DNA of 64,000 nucleotides from Octadecabacter sp. SW4 (GTDB lineage Bacteria > Pseudomonadota > Alphaproteobacteria > Rhodobacterales > Rhodobacteraceae): assembly GCF_008065155.1 (NCBI RefSeq), contig NZ_CP042819.1, forward strand, positions 1,178,001 through 1,242,000, in the 5' to 3' direction. A program made the translations under genes and the position numbers. Shown here piece by piece: positions 18,247 through 26,895 of this stretch (positions within the stretch are counted from its first letter, which is position 1; each line of letters opens with the position of its first letter). The notes beneath the pieces are model-generated. The model made no database searches and was not told the DNA's origin. It saw only the letters and a list, made by a program, of their open reading frames with translations.

Positions 18247-19565
18247 GATGTGGGTTCGCTATCTGTTTGGGATGTTATGCTTTCGGCTTCGCTGATGTAG
18301 TCGCGGGTCAGGGGAACGGTGTCGCGGCGTTTGGCAAGCTGGATCTGGAAGACCATCAGGCGCCCATTCCTGAACGCCATTTCGCAGACCGCCAGATAGA
18401 ATTCCCACATGCGGCAGAACCGCTCGTCATAAAGCGCGCGCGCCGCCTGGCGCTCGGCGGCGAAACGTTCCGACCAGTGGCGCAGGGTTTGCGCGTAGTG
18501 CAGGCGCAAAACTTCGACATCCGTGACCCACAGCCCTGACCGTTCCGCAGCGGCGATGGTTTCGGACAGTGTCGGCAGATAGCCGCCGGGAAAGATGTAT
18601 TTGCGGATCCACGGATCGCTGCCGCCGATGGGTTCCATCCGGCCAATTGCGTGGACAACCGCGACGCCATCGGGTTTGAGAGACCGCTGCACGGTCTTGA
18701 AAAATGCACCAAAACCGCTGCGGCCCACATGTTCGAACATGCCCACCGACACCAGACGGTCATACTGGCCGCTTTCCTGGCGATAATCCCGCTGTTCGAA
18801 ACTGACGCGATCGGACAGGCCCGATTGCGCGGCGCGGTCGCGGGCGGCGGCAATCTGTTCGCGCGACAGGCTCAGGCCGGTAACGCGGGCGCCGTGTTGC
18901 TGCGCAAGCTCCATCGCCAGCCCGCCCCAGCCCGACCCGATATCGAGAACCTCAAGCCCGGGTTGCAGCAGCAGTTTGGCCGCGATGTGCTTTTTCTTGA
19001 GCGTCTGTGCCTCGTCCAGCGTTTCGGTGCCTGTGGGGAAATAGGCGCAGGAATATTGCCGGTCCGCATCAAGAAAGAGGTCATAAAGCGCGGTCGAAAT
19101 GTCATAATGATGCGCCACATTCGCATGTGACCGCTTGATCGGGTTGTGATGCAGGCTGCGGGTGCGGATCGCGTCCAGCCAGCGGAGCAGGCGGCTACCG
19201 GGCAATGCATCGACTGCATCCATATCGGATGTGCACATGGCAAGGAAATCGCGCAGGCTGCCGGATTCGATGCGCAGTGTTTCATCCATATAGGCTTCAC
19301 CAAGGGCAAGACTGGGGTTTGCAAGCAGGCGCGCGGGCAGCTTTCTGTCGGTCAGCCTGATAGAAACGGCAGGGTTGCCGCCGGGGCCAAAATGCCATGT
19401 TTCGCCGTAAGCGTCGTTCACCGTCAAACGACCGCTGTGCACAATGCGGCGCAGCAACTTGGCGAGCAACCACATCGCTGCCCGGCCCGGCGCAAAACGC
19501 CCGCTGCGCGCGTGCCCGCCCTGTAGTTCAAGGCTTTCGTCAGGAGAGGTTTCACTGTTGGACAT
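18243..19565 (-). CDS. cfa: Cyclopropane-fatty-acyl-phospholipid synthase
   Basis: 440 residues. It adds a methylene group from S-adenosylmethionine across double bonds of membrane phospholipid acyl chains. Visible are the N-terminal lipid-binding part (1-140), HYDISTALYDLFLD (about 153-166), YSCAYF (171-176), and the SAM loop VLDIGSGWGG (206-215). The start MSNSET has GGAG nine bases upstream; the frame continues to 19604 without a ribosome site. Its operon with GAPDH lies behind TGTAAT-N16-CGTC, consistent with lipid remodelling under stress. Confidence 0.94.
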   Translation of the reverse strand: MSNSETSPDESLELQGGHARSGRFAPGRAAMWLLAKLLRRIVHSGRLTVNDAYGETWHFGPGGNPAVSIRLTDRKLPARLLANPSLALGEAYMDETLRIESGSLRDFLAMCTSDMDAVDALPGSRLLRWLDAIRTRSLHHNPIKRSHANVAHHYDISTALYDLFLDADRQYSCAYFPTGTETLDEAQTLKKKHIAAKLLLQPGLEVLDIGSGWGGLAMELAQQHGARVTGLSLSREQIAAARDRAAQSGLSDRVSFEQRDYRQESGQYDRLVSVGMFEHVGRSGFGAFFKTVQRSLKPDGVAVVHAIGRMEPIGGSDPWIRKYIFPGGYLPTLSETIAAAERSGLWVTDVEVLRLHYAQTLRHWSERFAAERQAARALYDERFCRMWEFYLAVCEMAFRNGRLMVFQIQLAKRRDTVPLTRDYISEAESITSQTDSEPTS

Positions 19566-19625
19566 GATTACTTGCTCCGTTTCAATTCCTTTGTATGACG
19601 GCAAAAACCATCGTTACCCATAAAA

Positions 19626-19651
19626 GACGAACGATGATGTGGTTCATTACA
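19626..19651 (-). promoter_or_regulatory. ECF-type promoter of the cfa-GAPDH operon
   Basis: On the minus strand: TGTAAT-N16-CGTC, followed by TTTTAT. CGTC ends 60 bases before the cfa start at 19565. It has the same -35, spacing and -10 as the other six sites. Confidence 0.7.
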
Positions 19652-19726
19652 GGACGCATTTTTATCACATTAGCACGTGACCGTAAAACAAGCCCCATGC
19701 AGCAACGCACCGCAACGATGCCGCTG

Positions 19727-20350
19727 TCACCCGTCAGGGCGTTTGGCGGTGTCACAGTCGCAATCAAGATAGCCATGCACGGGACAGGTCTGACACATCT
19801 GTTCCAACCTTGTTTTCAACGCCTGCCTGCCCCGGTGAAGGCGCACCGTCAGGTTGTTCAGCGTGATACCAAGGTCTTTGGCAACGGCGTCGCGCGGTTG
19901 TTCCTCTAGATCGACGCGCCGGATCACATCGGCATATTCCGGCCTGAGTGTCGGCAAAAGCGCGTAAAGGCAGGCACACACCGCGTCATCGATTTCCTCG
20001 TCAAAACCATCCTGGATGCCGTCCAGGTCTGTTGGGGCCATCACCACCTCGGTGCGACGCTGCCGCAAAGACTTGCGGCCGTGGTCGGCGATTGCCGTTG
20101 CAAGGATCTGGCTAAGCCAGCCACGCACCGCATGCACATCGCGCAGTTGCGAGGACCGGTCGATGGCACGCAGCATGAAGGCTTGCAGGACATCTTCCGC
20201 GGCCTCGGGATCGCCCAGCCGACGGCGCAGAAAATTCAGGATTTTCTGCCGCCCTTCGGTCAGGGCGTGGCGCACAGCAGCATCCGTGTCCTTGACGGCT
20301 GGGTCGGGCCGGTCTGATTCGGGCACGCAATTTCTTTGGATATGTTTCAT
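19727..20350 (-). CDS. ECF sigma factor with Cys-rich C-terminus (CorE-like), copy 1
   Basis: 207 residues from MKHIQRN (AAAGAGG upstream). Region 2 spans about 25-95 (DPEAAEDVLQAFMLRAI) and region 4 about 130-185 (LRPEYADVIRRVDLEEQ). The linker holds Cys125-Ala-Cys127; the tail holds Cys186-x2-Cys189 and Cys197-x-Cys199. This pattern (CxC in the linker plus a Cys-rich tail) is that of CorE-like ECF factors, in which metal binding switches the sigma factor directly with no anti-sigma. No anti-sigma gene is adjacent. Its own promoter (20371-20396) is of the TGTAAC-N16-CGTC type, implying positive autoregulation. Confidence 0.92.
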   Translation of the reverse strand: MKHIQRNCVPESDRPDPAVKDTDAAVRHALTEGRQKILNFLRRRLGDPEAAEDVLQAFMLRAIDRSSQLRDVHAVRGWLSQILATAIADHGRKSLRQRRTEVVMAPTDLDGIQDGFDEEIDDAVCACLYALLPTLRPEYADVIRRVDLEEQPRDAVAKDLGITLNNLTVRLHRGRQALKTRLEQMCQTCPVHGYLDCDCDTAKRPDG

Positions 20351-20370
20351 CAAACACCTCTTTTGAACAA

Positions 20371-20396
20371 GACGCCCTGATGCTGGAAACGTTACA
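20371..20396 (-). promoter_or_regulatory. Autoregulatory ECF-type promoter of sigma factor copy 1
   Basis: On the minus strand: TGTAACG, then CGTC after 16 spacer bases counted from TGTAAC, then TTGTTC. CGTC ends only 20 bases from the ATG, giving a very short leader. Since ECF factors usually activate their own promoter, this site defines the likely consensus. Confidence 0.8.
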
Positions 20397-20450
20397 CCGA
20401 CAGGTGCCATGCCTGACGTGGGGGCACGTCCGGCCAGCGGTCCTGGCAAG

Positions 20451-20476
20451 TGTAAGGTCTGCGCGGTCGCGCCGTC
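20451..20476 (+). promoter_or_regulatory. ECF-type promoter of the EamA exporter
   Basis: TGTAAG-N16-CGTC on the plus strand. It has a third variant of the last -35 base but identical spacing. It lies back to back with the sigma autopromoter, 102 bases before the start at 20579. Confidence 0.6.
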
Positions 20477-20578
20477 CTTTCCTTGGCCAGCGTCACGCAA
20501 AGGCAAATTCACCGTCCCAGGCCGGCACATCGCAAGACCCGCGCTCCCCCCGCTTTTGATCTTAAAAAGGAAAGTCCG

Positions 20579-21466
20579 ATGTCGCCGACAGTCGTCACCA
20601 AAATCGTTCTGGCCATGCTCTTGTGGGCGGCCTGTTTTCCGCTGATCACCGTCGGGCTGATATACGCGCCACATCTGTCCTTTGCGACACTGCGCGCGGT
20701 TCTGGCGGGGGCTACCCTTGTCGGGCTGGCAATGGCATTGGGGCGGCCATTTCCCCGTGGGCGGCGCATGTGGATGACATTGGCTGTCGTGGGGTTTGGG
20801 GCGACAAGTCTGGGGTTTCTGGGCATGTTTCACGCGGCCGAGTTCGTGTCGCCCGGACTGGCCACGGTGATTGCCAACACCCAACCCCTGCTTGCGGCGA
20901 TGCTGGGTGTCGCCTGGCTGGGCGAACGTTTGGCCAGAGTTGGCTGGATCGGTCTTTTGATCGGCTTTGCGGGGATCCTTGTGATCGCGTTGCCGCGCTT
21001 GCTTGCCGGTGGGCAAGACGGGTCTGCCATCGGATTTGCCTATATCGTGCTGGCTGCGGCGGGGGTGACGATCAGCAACGTGGCGATCAAATCCATCGCC
21101 GGTCAGGTTGACGCGATCTATGCGATGGGGCTTCAGTTGCTGATGGGCAGCGTGCCGCTCGCCATCGCCGCCGCCCTGCTGGAGGATCAAAGCACGATCG
21201 TGTGGAACACGACGTTTACCTTGTCGCTGCTGGGCCTGGCGCTGTTTGGGTCGGCGCTGGTCTACTGGCTTTGGTTTTCGGTCCTCGAGGCGGTGGCGCT
21301 CAATCGTGCGATTGTGTTCAGTTTTCTGGCGCCGATTTTCGGTCTGACAATTGGTGCGCTGTTCTTCGCAGAGCGGCTGTCAGGCATTCAGTTTTTCGGC
21401 ATCGCGCTGGTTATTCTGGGGATCGTTTTTGTCAACCTGAAAGGCGCAGCGGGCGATCAACATTGA
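20579..21466 (+). CDS. EamA/DMT-family exporter
   Basis: 295 residues with ten predicted membrane segments in two EamA repeats. The first begins VLAMLLWAACFPLITVG and ends GLLIGFAGILVI; the second starts near AYIVLAAAGVTISNVAIK and ends FGIALVILGIVFVNL. Proteins of this family export metabolites, amino acids or drugs; the substrate cannot be read here. The ATG at 20579 has AAAGGAAAG upstream; the frame extends to 20483 without support. It is divergent from sigma factor copy 1 and follows an ECF-type promoter. Confidence 0.88.
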   Translation: MSPTVVTKIVLAMLLWAACFPLITVGLIYAPHLSFATLRAVLAGATLVGLAMALGRPFPRGRRMWMTLAVVGFGATSLGFLGMFHAAEFVSPGLATVIANTQPLLAAMLGVAWLGERLARVGWIGLLIGFAGILVIALPRLLAGGQDGSAIGFAYIVLAAAGVTISNVAIKSIAGQVDAIYAMGLQLLMGSVPLAIAAALLEDQSTIVWNTTFTLSLLGLALFGSALVYWLWFSVLEAVALNRAIVFSFLAPIFGLTIGALFFAERLSGIQFFGIALVILGIVFVNLKGAAGDQH

Positions 21467-21680
21467 AAAATCGCGGCAAACTGTTAGAATTGTCAGGTGC
21501 GTCGCGACCTTTGGGATCGACCATGGACGTGGCACAGCCAAGCGGAAGTTTGCCGCATTTTTCAGGGCCGGTCTTGCAAGTGACGCCGCGAAGGCGCAGG
21601 GATTGACCCGCATCGGTCAATGATTAGATATGTGACACATTGGCGCCCACCGCGAAACTATTGGAAAGGGCTGGGCCATC

Positions 21681-22307
21681 ATGGCAAAGCAAGGCACACA
21701 CAAGCCCGAGATATCGGACGCCGTTACAGAACGTGCGCTGCTGGACGGGCGCGGCGCGTTCATGGGGTTTCTGGTCAAACGGCTTGGCAATCGCGCAGAT
21801 GCCGAGGACGTGCTGCAAGATTTCTGCATCCGCGTGCTGGCGCGCAAGGATCAACTGCGTGACGCCGAGCGTATGGATGCCTGGCTTTATACGATCCTGC
21901 GCTCTACCTTGAACGACCACTATCGCAAGGGGACCAGACGCAACCGTTTGGCCGCAGCGGCCGCGCGCGAACCCGAAGAATGGATCGCCGATGCCCCGGC
22001 GCAGATGGCGCGCCTTTGCAACTGCCATTCGGGCCTGATTTCAGAATTGCGCCCGGCAGAGGCAGAACTGATCCGGCGGATTGATTTTGGCGAAGAAGAG
22101 CGCGAAGCCGTGGCCGCTGATCTGGGGCTGAACCGCAACGCACTTGGCGTCCGGCTACACCGCGCCCGCGCGTCCTTGCGTGATGCCCTGATCCAACATT
22201 GCGGCGCATGTTGTCAGGGTGATCGCGACGATTGTTCCTGCCCGCCCGAGGGCTGCGAAAACGGCACCCACGAAACCGACTGCGAAGACGTTTCCCAAAA
22301 TACCTGA
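21681..22307 (+). CDS. ECF sigma factor with Cys-rich C-terminus (CorE-like), copy 2
   Basis: 208 residues. Region 2 is at about 20-90 (NRADAEDVLQDFCIRVLARKD) and region 4 at about 120-172 (LRPAEAELIRRIDFGEEE). The linker has Cys113-Asn-Cys115; the tail has Cys174, 177, 178, 185, 187, 192 and 201, richer in cysteine than copy 1. This is again a CorE-like layout without an adjacent anti-sigma factor. The two copies are clearly related but diverged, so they may sense different metals or redox states. No TGTAA-N16-CGTC site was seen in its own 214-base upstream gap, so it may be controlled differently. Confidence 0.92.
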   Translation: MAKQGTHKPEISDAVTERALLDGRGAFMGFLVKRLGNRADAEDVLQDFCIRVLARKDQLRDAERMDAWLYTILRSTLNDHYRKGTRRNRLAAAAAREPEEWIADAPAQMARLCNCHSGLISELRPAEAELIRRIDFGEEEREAVAADLGLNRNALGVRLHRARASLRDALIQHCGACCQGDRDDCSCPPEGCENGTHETDCEDVSQNT

Positions 22308-22325
22308 TCGCGGCGCGCTCCGGTT

Positions 22326-22351
22326 TGTAACGATTTCGACTATCCAGCGTC
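22326..22351 (+). promoter_or_regulatory. ECF-type promoter of the DUF3141/FabI/Rieske operon
   Basis: TGTAAC-N16-CGTC followed by TTGTTC, the same ten bases (CGTCTTGTTC) seen at the sigma autopromoter. CGTC ends 48 bases before the start at 22400. Confidence 0.8.
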
Positions 22352-22399
22352 TTGTTCTGTGACTGCGCCCAAACGCGCAACCGCAGGAGTAGCCGACCC

Positions 22400-22732
22400 A
22401 TGCCACCGATTACGACGGAATCGCGCGCAGGCGAGCCACGGCAACCATCGAGCGATGCCGATCTTGCCGCACTGTTTGCAAGACTAAGCTGCGCCTGTGC
22501 AGACAGCGCGGGGCATTCAGACGCACCGATGGCGCGGGCATTGTTCCTGCGTGTGGACGGGAAAAGCCAACCGATCAGGGATGCGGCCGACGCTTTGGGC
22601 ATTGCTGCGGGCGATGCTGCCTATCTCCTCGCCGGATTGCGCAGGGATGTCGTGCAGGAACTCATACTTTTATTGAATGAAACACAACCTTTCAAAGAAG
22701 CCACCACGCACAGGGATGCAGATGATGACTAA
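22400..22732 (+). CDS. Small hypothetical protein, first gene of the sigma-controlled operon
   Basis: 110 residues starting MPPITTESRAGEP; AGGAG lies nine bases upstream. It is mostly helical with a short disordered start, and has Cys-Ala-Cys in LSCACADSAG near residue 35. No signal peptide, membrane segment or recognised domain is seen. Its end overlaps the start of the DUF3141 gene, so the two are translationally coupled. The position right behind the ECF promoter and its CxC motif make a regulatory or metal-binding role conceivable, but this is speculation. Confidence 0.7.
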   Translation: MPPITTESRAGEPRQPSSDADLAALFARLSCACADSAGHSDAPMARALFLRVDGKSQPIRDAADALGIAAGDAAYLLAGLRRDVVQELILLLNETQPFKEATTHRDADDD

Positions 22733-24491
22733 GAGTCTCAGTCGCGCAAAGGCGACGCCGAAACGACCCGCCGAAAAAGTATTCGATCACGCGCAGACGG
22801 GCGCGCCAGGGCCATATGCCCGCGATGCCTTTGAACGCTGGGTGCTGTTCGCCGATGTGCTGCGCGAACGTGCCGACAACATGATCGCGCATGAACGGCA
22901 GGGAATGCCGCCGCTGCTGGATTTCGACTACGAGCAGGTGCTTGATGCGCGCAATTTCGAAAGGCCCGCCAACTATGCGCTGCTGCGGATTACGCGGATC
23001 GGCGAGGATTGCTGGGATGATTGCGTCGACATGGCGAAACCGCCGGTGATCGTCATTGATCCGCGCGCGGGGCATGGCCCCGGCATTGGCGGTTTCAAGC
23101 GCGACAGCGAGGTCGGCATGGCCATGCACGAAGGCCACCCGGTCTATTTCGTAATCTTTTATCCCGAACCGATGCCCAATCAGACCCTTGCGGATGTGCA
23201 TTATGCCCTGCGCGACTTTGTCAAAGAGGTCGCGCGCCGCCACCCCAACACCGCGCCTGTGCTTTATGGCAACTGTCAGGCCGGTTGGGCGGCGACGCTG
23301 CTGGCGGCGGATTGCGAGGGGCTCACGGGGCCGATCGTGCTGAACGGATCGCCGCTTAGCTATTGGTCGGGCGAGGCGGCAAGCAGTCCGATGCGGATGA
23401 TGGGGGCGCTGACCGGCGGGGCCTGGGCCGCGCATATGATTTCCGATTTGGGCGATGGGCGTTTTGACGGCGCCTGGCTGGCGCAAAATTTCGAAAGCCT
23501 GCAACCCGAAAAGGCGATCTGGGACAAATATGCCAATCTCTTTGCCCACGCCGATACCGAACCCGCGCGGTTCCTTGAATTTGAACGCTGGTGGAATGGC
23601 TATTATACGCTCAGCCGTGCGGAAATCCTTGGGATCACGCAAAACCTGTTTATTGGCAACCGGTTGGAACAGGGCGAGATGCAACTGGATGCCCATTGCA
23701 CGGTCGATCTGAAACGGATCGCCAATCCGATCATCATATTCGCCTCCGAGGGCGATAATATCACGCCACCCGAACAGGCCTTGGGCTGGATTGCCAAACT
23801 CTATCCCAATACCAACGCGCTCAGGGCTGCGGGACAGCGCATCGTCTATATGACGCACGCGCATGTTGGGCATCTGGGTATCTTTGTGTCCGGTTCTGTC
23901 GCCCGGCTTCAGCATCGCGCGATACTGGAAAGTCTGGATGAAGTGGACGCACTTGCGCCCGGTCTCTACGAGATGGTGATCGATAATCCATCGGGTGATC
24001 CCGACTGCAAGGCGGGTGATTACAGCCTGCGCTTTCTGGCGCGCGAGGTGGATGACCTGCGCATTGCATCCGGCGATGCGGCACTACAGCAGGTCGCCCG
24101 CGTTTCGCGAATTAACGAAGCGGCCTACGCAAGCTTTGTCAGTCCTTGGTTGCAGGCCGCGACCACCCCGGCCAGCGCCGCTGCCCTGCGCGCGCTGCAT
24201 CCGATGCGCTGGACGCGAACGATGTTTTCCGCACAGGTGAACCCTTGGATGGCGTTGGTTCAATCCAGCGCTGCGGCAATTCGCAAGACCCGCACGCCGT
24301 TGCCCGACGACGATCCGGCCATTCTTGCCGAACGCGCGCTACTTGCCCGCACGGGCGAGGTGCTGGGCAATTGGCGCAAGGGCCGAGATGCATGGGTCTC
24401 GCTTGTTTTTGGCGCGGCTTTTGCCACCCCCTTTGACATTTTCACAACCACTCAGGCGGACCCTTCGGACGCCGCATCAAGCAAGGAGTAA
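22722..24491 (+). CDS. DUF3141-domain protein (alpha/beta-hydrolase-like, PHA-synthase-like)
   Basis: About 589 residues. DFDYEQVLDARNFERPANYALLRI, VIDPRAGHGPGIGG and VLYGNCQAGWAATLLAA match the DUF3141 family, distantly related to polyhydroxyalkanoate synthases. NCQAG (about residue 180) is the nucleophile-elbow position with Cys instead of Ser, as in PHA synthases. ASEGDNITPPEQALGW and HAHVGHLGIF supply the expected acidic and His residues. The acyl substrate is unknown. The start is uncertain: 22677 is in frame, but 22722/22725 overlap the previous stop more naturally. It is followed by a tiny membrane protein, FabI and a Rieske protein, suggesting acyl-chain or membrane-lipid chemistry. 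Confidence 0.85.
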   Translation: MMTKSLSRAKATPKRPAEKVFDHAQTGAPGPYARDAFERWVLFADVLRERADNMIAHERQGMPPLLDFDYEQVLDARNFERPANYALLRITRIGEDCWDDCVDMAKPPVIVIDPRAGHGPGIGGFKRDSEVGMAMHEGHPVYFVIFYPEPMPNQTLADVHYALRDFVKEVARRHPNTAPVLYGNCQAGWAATLLAADCEGLTGPIVLNGSPLSYWSGEAASSPMRMMGALTGGAWAAHMISDLGDGRFDGAWLAQNFESLQPEKAIWDKYANLFAHADTEPARFLEFERWWNGYYTLSRAEILGITQNLFIGNRLEQGEMQLDAHCTVDLKRIANPIIIFASEGDNITPPEQALGWIAKLYPNTNALRAAGQRIVYMTHAHVGHLGIFVSGSVARLQHRAILESLDEVDALAPGLYEMVIDNPSGDPDCKAGDYSLRFLAREVDDLRIASGDAALQQVARVSRINEAAYASFVSPWLQAATTPASAAALRALHPMRWTRTMFSAQVNPWMALVQSSAAAIRKTRTPLPDDDPAILAERALLARTGEVLGNWRKGRDAWVSLVFGAAFATPFDIFTTTQADPSDAASSKE

Positions 24492-24497
24492 AACGAT

Positions 24498-24671
24498 ATG
24501 CAATCGCTTGTTGAAAACGGGTTTCCGCTGCTTTTGATCGGCGCGGCGCTGGCCGTATACCCATTCGGTTACGGTTGGCAAAAACGCACCGCCCCGGCCA
24601 AACGCCATAAAGCGCACGACCAGCCAGGCGGCCCCCCTGCAAACCCTGATGCAGCGCCCAAAGATGCCTGA
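24498..24671 (+). CDS. 57-residue single-span membrane peptide
   Basis: MQSLVENGFPLLLIGAALAV is followed by a short basic stretch (WQKRTAPAKRHKAHD) and a Pro/Ala-rich tail. There is one hydrophobic helix at about residues 8-24 with the positive side after it. AAGGAG lies ten bases before the ATG, 6 bases after the DUF3141 stop, and the FabI gene starts within its last codons. The strong ribosome site and tight fit argue it is real, perhaps an anchor or small accessory to its neighbours. Confidence 0.7.
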   Translation: MQSLVENGFPLLLIGAALAVYPFGYGWQKRTAPAKRHKAHDQPGGPPANPDAAPKDA

Positions 24672-25509
24672 CTTTGTCGAATGTTGCGATCCGGCTGAAA
24701 TGCTGGATCTGTCCGGTCGCAAGGGGCTGGTCGTGGGCATTGCAAACGAACGCAGCCTAGCCTGGCCCGCCGCAATGCATTTCCGGCAGGCCGGTGCCGA
24801 ACTTGCCATCACCTATGTCGATGAACGCGCCAAACCCCATGTGACCCCTTTGGCCGAGCGACTGGATGCGCCGATCCTGCTGCCCTGCGATGTGAACCTG
24901 CCACGCGATCTGGATACCGTATTCGATGCGATCAAGGACCGCTGGGGAAAGCTGGACTTCATCCTTCATGCGGTGGGCAGCGTGCCGCCCGCCGACCTGC
25001 ATGGCCGCCTGACCGATTGTTCTGCGGCTGGGTTCGCCGAGGCGATGACCGTGTCGGTTCATTCCCTGATCCGCATGGCGCATCTTGCCGAACCGCTGAT
25101 GGCAAAGGGTGGCAGCCTGATGACACTCAGCTATCTGGGCGGTGAACGTGTGGTGGAAAACTACAACGTGATGGGCCCGGTCAAGGCCGCGCTCGAAGCC
25201 ACGGTGCGATATCTGGCGCATGAATTGGGCCCCGCCAACATCCGCGTCAACGCCATTTCGGCAGGGCCGGTGCCGACCCGTGCGGCCTCTGGTCTGACCG
25301 GCTTTGCGGCACTCCTTGAGGCGACGGCGCGTGCCGCCCCCCTACGCCGCAACATCGAGGCCGACGAGGTGGGCCGGACCGCCCTGTTGTTCGCCAGCGA
25401 TTATACCAGCGCGATCACGGGCGAGGTCTTGCATGTCGATGCAGGTCTCCACATCGAAAGCGCTGTCACCAAGGCCGCGACGCGGCCCAGATCGGAGGCG
25501 ATATCATGA
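24664..25509 (+). CDS. fabI: Enoyl-[acyl-carrier-protein] reductase, FabI type
   Basis: 281 residues. It is a short-chain dehydrogenase fold with the FabI-specific cofactor loop [10 protein letters not shown] (about residues 25-34), VGSVPPADL, and the catalytic Tyr-x6-Lys in [14 protein letters not shown]. It reduces the enoyl-ACP double bond in fatty acid elongation. The start is uncertain: ATG at 24649, 24664 or 24700 are all in frame, with 24664 overlapping the previous stop by 8 bases. Being in a stress operon with lipid-related genes, it is probably a second, specialised FabI rather than the housekeeping copy. It ends in ATGA overlap with the Rieske gene. Confidence 0.9.
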   Translation: MPDFVECCDPAEMLDLSGRKGLVVGIANERSLAWPAAMHFRQAGAELAITYVDERAKPHVTPLAERLDAPILLPCDVNLPRDLDTVFDAIKDRWGKLDFILHAVGSVPPADLHGRLTDCSAAGFAEAMTVSVHSLIRMAHLAEPLMAKGGSLMTLSYLGGERVVENYNVMGPVKAALEATVRYLAHELGPANIRVNAISAGPVPTRAASGLTGFAALLEATARAAPLRRNIEADEVGRTALLFASDYTSAITGEVLHVDAGLHIESAVTKAATRPRSEAIS

Positions 25510-26111
25510 GCCAGACAGGAAGCACGCCCAAATCACCCCAGGCGAACGGGCGCCGCGATTTCATTTATTATGCGACGGCGGGGGCGGCAACGGTGACCGT
25601 CGGTGCCGCCGTCTGGCCGCTGGTCAATTCTATGAACCCGTCGGCCGATGTGACCGCTTCGGGGACCGTCAGGGTTGATTTGTCTGCGGTCGAAACCGGC
25701 CAACGCATCACCATAAACTGGCAGGGCCGTCCGGTCTTTGTCTGGCGCCGGTCGGCCAGCGCCATCGAAAGGGCGCGGGCCGACGATCTTGATCTTGAAG
25801 ATTACATCGACCCTGTCGATCGGGCACGCGAAAATCCCAACCAAACCGGCGACTTGCCGGCGCTGGATGAAAACCGGACGGCGGACGCCGCTGGCGAATG
25901 GCTTGTTGTCATCGGCATCTGCACCCATCTTGGTTGTGTCCCACTGGGTCAGGATGGGTCGACGGTTGGTGACTTCGGCGGATGGTTCTGCCCCTGTCAC
26001 GGATCGCATTATGATACGTCGGGGCGGATCAGGCAGGGGCCAGCCCCGCGCAATCTTGATATTCCGCCCTACACGCTGGACGCGGATTTGCAGCTTGTGA
26101 TCAACGGTTGA
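25506..26111 (+). CDS. Orphan Rieske iron-sulfur protein of the bc1 type
   Basis: 201 residues. A Tat-type N-terminus ([20 protein letters not shown]) gives a single membrane anchor. Cys139-Thr-His141...Cys144 and Cys162-Pro-Cys164-His165 form the two boxes that hold the 2Fe-2S cluster (CTHLGC, CPCHGS). This is the ubiquinol-cytochrome c reductase Rieske subunit family, yet no cytochrome b or c1 gene is nearby. Instead it overlaps fabI and is followed by CBS-BON and phospholipase-D-like genes. It is probably an alternative Rieske subunit swapped into the bc1 complex under stress; that is inference. Confidence 0.93.
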   Translation: MSQTGSTPKSPQANGRRDFIYYATAGAATVTVGAAVWPLVNSMNPSADVTASGTVRVDLSAVETGQRITINWQGRPVFVWRRSASAIERARADDLDLEDYIDPVDRARENPNQTGDLPALDENRTADAAGEWLVVIGICTHLGCVPLGQDGSTVGDFGGWFCPCHGSHYDTSGRIRQGPAPRNLDIPPYTLDADLQLVING

Positions 26112-26149
26112 AACACTGGCCTGCCCGAACGCAATAAGGAGAGAACAAC

Positions 26150-26845
26150 ATGCAAGCCAAGGATATCATGACAACATCGGTCATCTCGGTTCCGCTGGAT
26201 GGCACGATCGCGGATGCGGTGCGCCTGATGCTTGATCATCACGTCAGCGCCTTGCCGGTGGTTGATGCGGCGGGCAATCTCAAGGGGCTGATCAGCGAAG
26301 GTGATCTTATGCGGCGCGTGCGTGAAACCGACGACAAGCGCCGGTCCTGGTGGCTCGAGGTGCTGGGCGGGATGCGCGAAACCGCGCAGGATTTCGTTCA
26401 GATCAACAGCCACCATGTCAACGACGTGATGACGCGCGACGTCGTTTCCATCGCGGAAAACACGCCAGTCGGCGAGATCGCGCGCCTTCTGGAAAAGAAC
26501 CGGATCAAGCGTGTTCCAGTGCTGCGCGCGGGTCAGGTGGTGGGCATTGTCAGTCGGGCAAACCTGCTTCATGCGCTCTCGGCGCTGCCGGATGATGCCC
26601 TGCAAACACCGACAGAAGATGATCGCGTGCTGCGCACCGATATTGCCCAAGCCCTGAAAGAGGTTCCCGGCGCGGCGGTGAACCTGATCAACTACACCGT
26701 GGAAAAGGGGCATGTCGCCGTCTGGGGCGTTGCCGACAGCGACTTTGAGGAAAACGCGATCCGCGTTGCGGTCGAAAATGTCCCCGGCGTCCAGTCCGTC
26801 GAGATCAAGATGGGCCGGTTGCCCGCCTGGGCTTACGGAATCTGA
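26150..26845 (+). CDS. CBS-pair protein with C-terminal BON domain
   Basis: 231 residues. Two CBS motifs occupy about 1-60 (MQAKDIMTTSVISVPLDGTI) and 95-145 (VNDVMTRDVVSIAENTPVGE). A BON domain lies at about 160-228 (LKEVPGAAVNLINYTVEKGHVAVWG). CBS pairs bind adenosine nucleotides and sense energy state; BON domains bind phospholipid. With no membrane segment it is probably a cytoplasmic regulator or membrane-associated sensor. AAGGAGAG lies upstream, 38 bases after the Rieske stop, so it likely belongs to the same operon. Confidence 0.9.
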   Translation: MQAKDIMTTSVISVPLDGTIADAVRLMLDHHVSALPVVDAAGNLKGLISEGDLMRRVRETDDKRRSWWLEVLGGMRETAQDFVQINSHHVNDVMTRDVVSIAENTPVGEIARLLEKNRIKRVPVLRAGQVVGIVSRANLLHALSALPDDALQTPTEDDRVLRTDIAQALKEVPGAAVNLINYTVEKGHVAVWGVADSDFEENAIRVAVENVPGVQSVEIKMGRLPAWAYGI

Positions 26846-26895
26846 CCCCGGTTGCGCGGATTGCGACCGGACGGGCAGGGCGGTAAACCACGGTC

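Noticed and set aside
19597..19618. GGTAAC-N11-CGTC on the minus strand before cfa
   Set aside because: The spacing is 11 instead of 16, and the proper TGTAAT-N16-CGTC site lies slightly upstream.
21482..21503. TGTTAG-N12-CGTC before sigma factor copy 2
   Set aside because: Both the -35 bases and the spacing differ from the seven-site consensus, so I do not claim autoregulation of copy 2.
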